From the NCBI GenBank assembly GCA_963761775.1, contig CAVXIF010000011.1, positions 806,001 through 870,000 on the forward strand: DNA of 64,000 bases, given 5' to 3'. The DNA is from Parerythrobacter_A sp963761775. GTDB lineage: Bacteria > Pseudomonadota > Alphaproteobacteria > Sphingomonadales > Sphingomonadaceae. Position 1 is the first letter of the stretch. The number at the start of each line of letters is the position of its first letter. Of this stretch, positions 62,394-64,000 are shown piece after piece. Made by a program: the position numbers and the translations under genes. The notes under the pieces were generated by a model. The model did no database searches. It worked only from the letters and a program-made list of their open reading frames with translations, and had not been told where the DNA came from.

Positions 62394-62699
62394 CAGCCGT
62401 TTAACCGGTCGGCATCGTCTACGGCGATGGTGCCACGACCACGGAAATAGATCACCAAAATTGCAAGCCCGATAGCAGCTTCGCCTGCCGCAACGGTCAG
62501 CACGAACATGGCGAAACACCTGCCCCGTCAAATCGCCAAGGAACGCGCTGAAGGCAACAAGATTGATGTTCACGGCAAGCAGGATCAGCTCGATCGCCAT
62601 CAGGATGACGATGATGTTCTTGCGATTGAGGAAAATGCCCAGAACGCCCAGCACGAACAGGATTGCGCTGACGATGATGTAATGTTCGATGCCGATCAC
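62393..62699 (-). CDS. nuoK: NADH-quinone oxidoreductase subunit K (frame broken by one extra base)
   Basis: Small three-helix complex I subunit: IIVSAILFVLGVLGIFLNRK, then MAIELILLAVNINLVAFSAF with the conserved Glu, then the break at AAA 62514-62516. Dropping one base restores TGQVFAMFVLTVAAGEAAIG with its second conserved Glu, ending with GTIAVDDADRLNG, 101 residues, the family length. The start at 62699 overlaps nuoJ. The stop overlaps nuoL. Confidence 0.95.
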
Positions 62700-63316
62700 A
62701 GTTCGATCCCCGCGCCAATTTCGGGCCGCTTCATCACGGTCGCCGCCTCGGGGTCGCGTGCGTTCTGCTTCGCGATATCCTGATGGCCGCGCAGCGATTT
62801 GGTCGGGCGGTGGGTCAGCACGATCGCGCCGATCATCGCCACCAGCAGGATCAGCCCCGCCGCCTCGAACAGGAAGATATACTTGCCGTAAAGCAGCGCG
62901 CCCAGGCTCTCGATATTGCTACGGTCGAGGCGAGGCGCATTCTCTCCGCTGGCCGTACCCAGGTCGAGCGCACCCGCCTGATAGGCGCCGATGCCCAGCA
63001 CCAGCTCCGCCAGCAGAATTAGCGCAATGGCAATACCGAGCGGAAAATTGCGCATGAACCCGGCGCGCAGTTCGGTAAAGTCGATGTCCAGCATCATCAC
63101 CACGAACAGGAACAGCACCGCAACCGCCCCGACATACACCACGACCAGCAGCATCGCGATAAACTCCGCGCCGACCAGCACCATCAGTCCGGCCGCGTTG
63201 AAGAACGCCAGGATCAGCCACAGCACGGAATGCACCGGGTTCTTGGCAACGATCACCATTACCGCGCTGGCAATGACAAGCGTCGCAAAAAGGTAAAAGG
63301 CGAGAGTCTGGATCAT
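62696..63316 (-). CDS. nuoJ: NADH-quinone oxidoreductase subunit J
   Basis: The 206-residue membrane subunit has five helices. NPVHSVLWLILAFFNAAGLM and AEFIAMLLVVVYVGAVAVLF are conserved; the latter includes the pi-bulge region of helix 3 that couples quinone chemistry to proton transfer. The C-terminal tail is polar (RPTKSLRGHQDIAKQNARD). It overlaps nuoK by four bases. A 128-base gap separates it from nuoI, unlike the rest of the operon. Confidence 0.95.
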   Translation of the reverse strand: MIQTLAFYLFATLVIASAVMVIVAKNPVHSVLWLILAFFNAAGLMVLVGAEFIAMLLVVVYVGAVAVLFLFVVMMLDIDFTELRAGFMRNFPLGIAIALILLAELVLGIGAYQAGALDLGTASGENAPRLDRSNIESLGALLYGKYIFLFEAAGLILLVAMIGAIVLTHRPTKSLRGHQDIAKQNARDPEAATVMKRPEIGAGIEL

Positions 63317-63444
63317 GGTAGCGCCGGTCCCGCAAACGTGCGGAATGCAAGTATCCCCTGTTGGACCACGACCGGCCCGAAATCATCGTTCATGCAGCGT
63401 GTCGGCATCTCGTCGATGCCCGCTCTGTCGTAACGCACTGCCGC

Positions 63445-63930
63445 CTAGCGATAGGGTGCGTCGGCTTCAAGGTTTGCGGCGATGGCGCGTTCCCATTTGT
63501 CCCCATTGGCCAGCAGTTTTGCCTTGTCGTACAGCAGTTCCTCGCGCGTTTCGGTCGCATATTCGAAATTCGGCCCTTCGACCACGGCATCGACCGGGCA
63601 CGCCTCCTGACAGAAACCGCAGTAAATGCACTTGGTCATGTCGATATCGTAACGCGTCGTCCGGCGGCTGCCGTCATCACGCGGCTCGCTTTCGATCGTG
63701 ATCGCCTGCGCCGGACACACCGCCTCGCACAGCTTGCACGCAATGCAGCGTTCTTCGCCATTGGGATAGCGACGCAGCGCATGTTCGCCCCGGAAACGCG
63801 GACTGATCGGGTTCTTCTCGTACGGATAGTTGATCGTCACCTTTGGCTTGAAGAAGTACTTCAAGGTGAGAGCGTGCGCTTTCACGAATTCCCACAGGGT
63901 GAAGGATTTTACGAGCTGGGCGACGGTCAT
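63445..63930 (-). CDS. nuoI: NADH-quinone oxidoreductase subunit I
   Basis: The 161-residue ferredoxin-like subunit carries clusters N6a and N6b, ligated by CIACKLCEAVCP and CIYCGFCQEACP. These clusters lead electrons toward quinone. The N-terminal amphipathic region (VAQLVKSFTLWEFVKAHALT) sits on the membrane, and RFRGEHALRRYPNGEERC precedes the first cluster. It overlaps nuoH upstream. The 128 bases after it contain no recognisable gene. Confidence 0.97.
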   Translation of the reverse strand: MTVAQLVKSFTLWEFVKAHALTLKYFFKPKVTINYPYEKNPISPRFRGEHALRRYPNGEERCIACKLCEAVCPAQAITIESEPRDDGSRRTTRYDIDMTKCIYCGFCQEACPVDAVVEGPNFEYATETREELLYDKAKLLANGDKWERAIAANLEADAPYR

Positions 63931-64000
63931 GCGGCGGCTCCGTAATGGCCGGTGGCCATCAGATATCCGGAAATGAGAACAACGAAAAACAGGCTGAGCG
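63927..64000 (-). CDS. nuoH: NADH-quinone oxidoreductase subunit H, C-terminal end (cut by window edge)
   Basis: On the minus strand the frame entering from the window edge reads LSLFFVVLISGYLMATGHYG and ends at a TGA (63927-63929) overlapping the nuoI start. Position and the hydrophobic last helix fit NuoH, the quinone-binding membrane subunit that precedes nuoI in nuo operons. Confidence 0.8.
   Translation of the reverse strand, partial: LSLFFVVLISGYLMATGHYGAAA

Noticed and set aside
63317..63444. Gap between nuoI and nuoJ considered as a hidden small gene.
   Set aside because: No frame with a start and ribosome site gives a conserved-looking peptide; a plain spacer is the simplest reading.

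Overview
The window is a gene-dense, GC-rich stretch of chromosome from an alphaproteobacterium, most likely a sphingomonad close to Erythrobacter or Altererythrobacter. The reasons are the fused ispDF gene, a CtrA-type and an alphaproteobacterial LexA-type operator, a ROSE-like thermometer in front of an Hsp20 gene, pyruvate dehydrogenase E1-beta with its own lipoyl domain, the gene order ppiD-trpEGDC-moaC-moeA-lexA, and a nuo operon running on into birA, coaX and an RNase J gene. Genes are tightly packed with many ATGA, GTGA and TTGA stop/start overlaps. I saw no IS element, prophage, CRISPR array or rRNA.

Layout. 1-2.4 kb: isoprenoid synthesis (ispDF), a small secreted protein and a CinA/PncC-type amidase. 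2.3-3.7 kb (minus): a COQ10/RatA-like protein and lipoyl synthase. 3.8-5.7 kb: an inorganic-carbon module, sbtA-sbtB-carbonic anhydrase, then a NYN-domain protein and a bidirectional terminator. 6.5-14.3 kb: a TPR protein, gyrA, a lysoplasmalogenase-like protein, trmFO, an EF-hand protein and an NDUFAF6-like protein. 14.4-21.4 kb: two divergent, mirror-image three-gene modules, each with one TadG-like von Willebrand A protein and two TadE-like proteins. 21.4-24.4 kb (minus): ftsB-pdhA-pdhB. 24.6-28.6 kb: hppD, a second VOC protein, an MscS channel, an MFS transporter and tRNA-Arg(CCU). 28.7-33.9 kb: DUF1178, a nitrilase-family amidase, grxC, a heat-regulated hsp20, pyrG, secG and tpiA. 34.1-43.4 kb: ppiD, the trp operon with an inserted lipoprotein gene, moaC, moeA and lexA. 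43.4-48.5 kb: comEC, gltX, gltA. 48.5-54 kb: a signalling and polarity group: a histidine-kinase-like protein lacking its phospho-accepting histidine, an unknown protein, a degenerate Hpt protein, a CtrA box and a TipN-like coiled-coil membrane protein. 54-64 kb (minus): nuoHIJKLMN-birA-coaX-rnj-DUF1467.

A striking property of this sequence is that about a dozen otherwise intact, mostly essential genes (lipA, hppD, pyrG, trpE, trpG, nuoN, nuoL twice, nuoK, the tipN-like gene and two tadE-like genes) each carry one surplus base that breaks the frame; one further site looks like a one-base loss. Removing one base restores a full-length family-typical protein in each case. Residual sequencing or assembly errors are much more likely than real lesions, so these genes are annotated as CDS over their whole span with the break noted.

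The most interesting biology is the CtrA-box-linked cluster of phosphate-less signalling proteins beside a TipN-like gene, the mirror-image Tad-like modules with calcium-loop and poly-Lys/poly-Asp features, the Sbt bicarbonate module in an apparent heterotroph, and the ROSE/sigma-32 control of hsp20.
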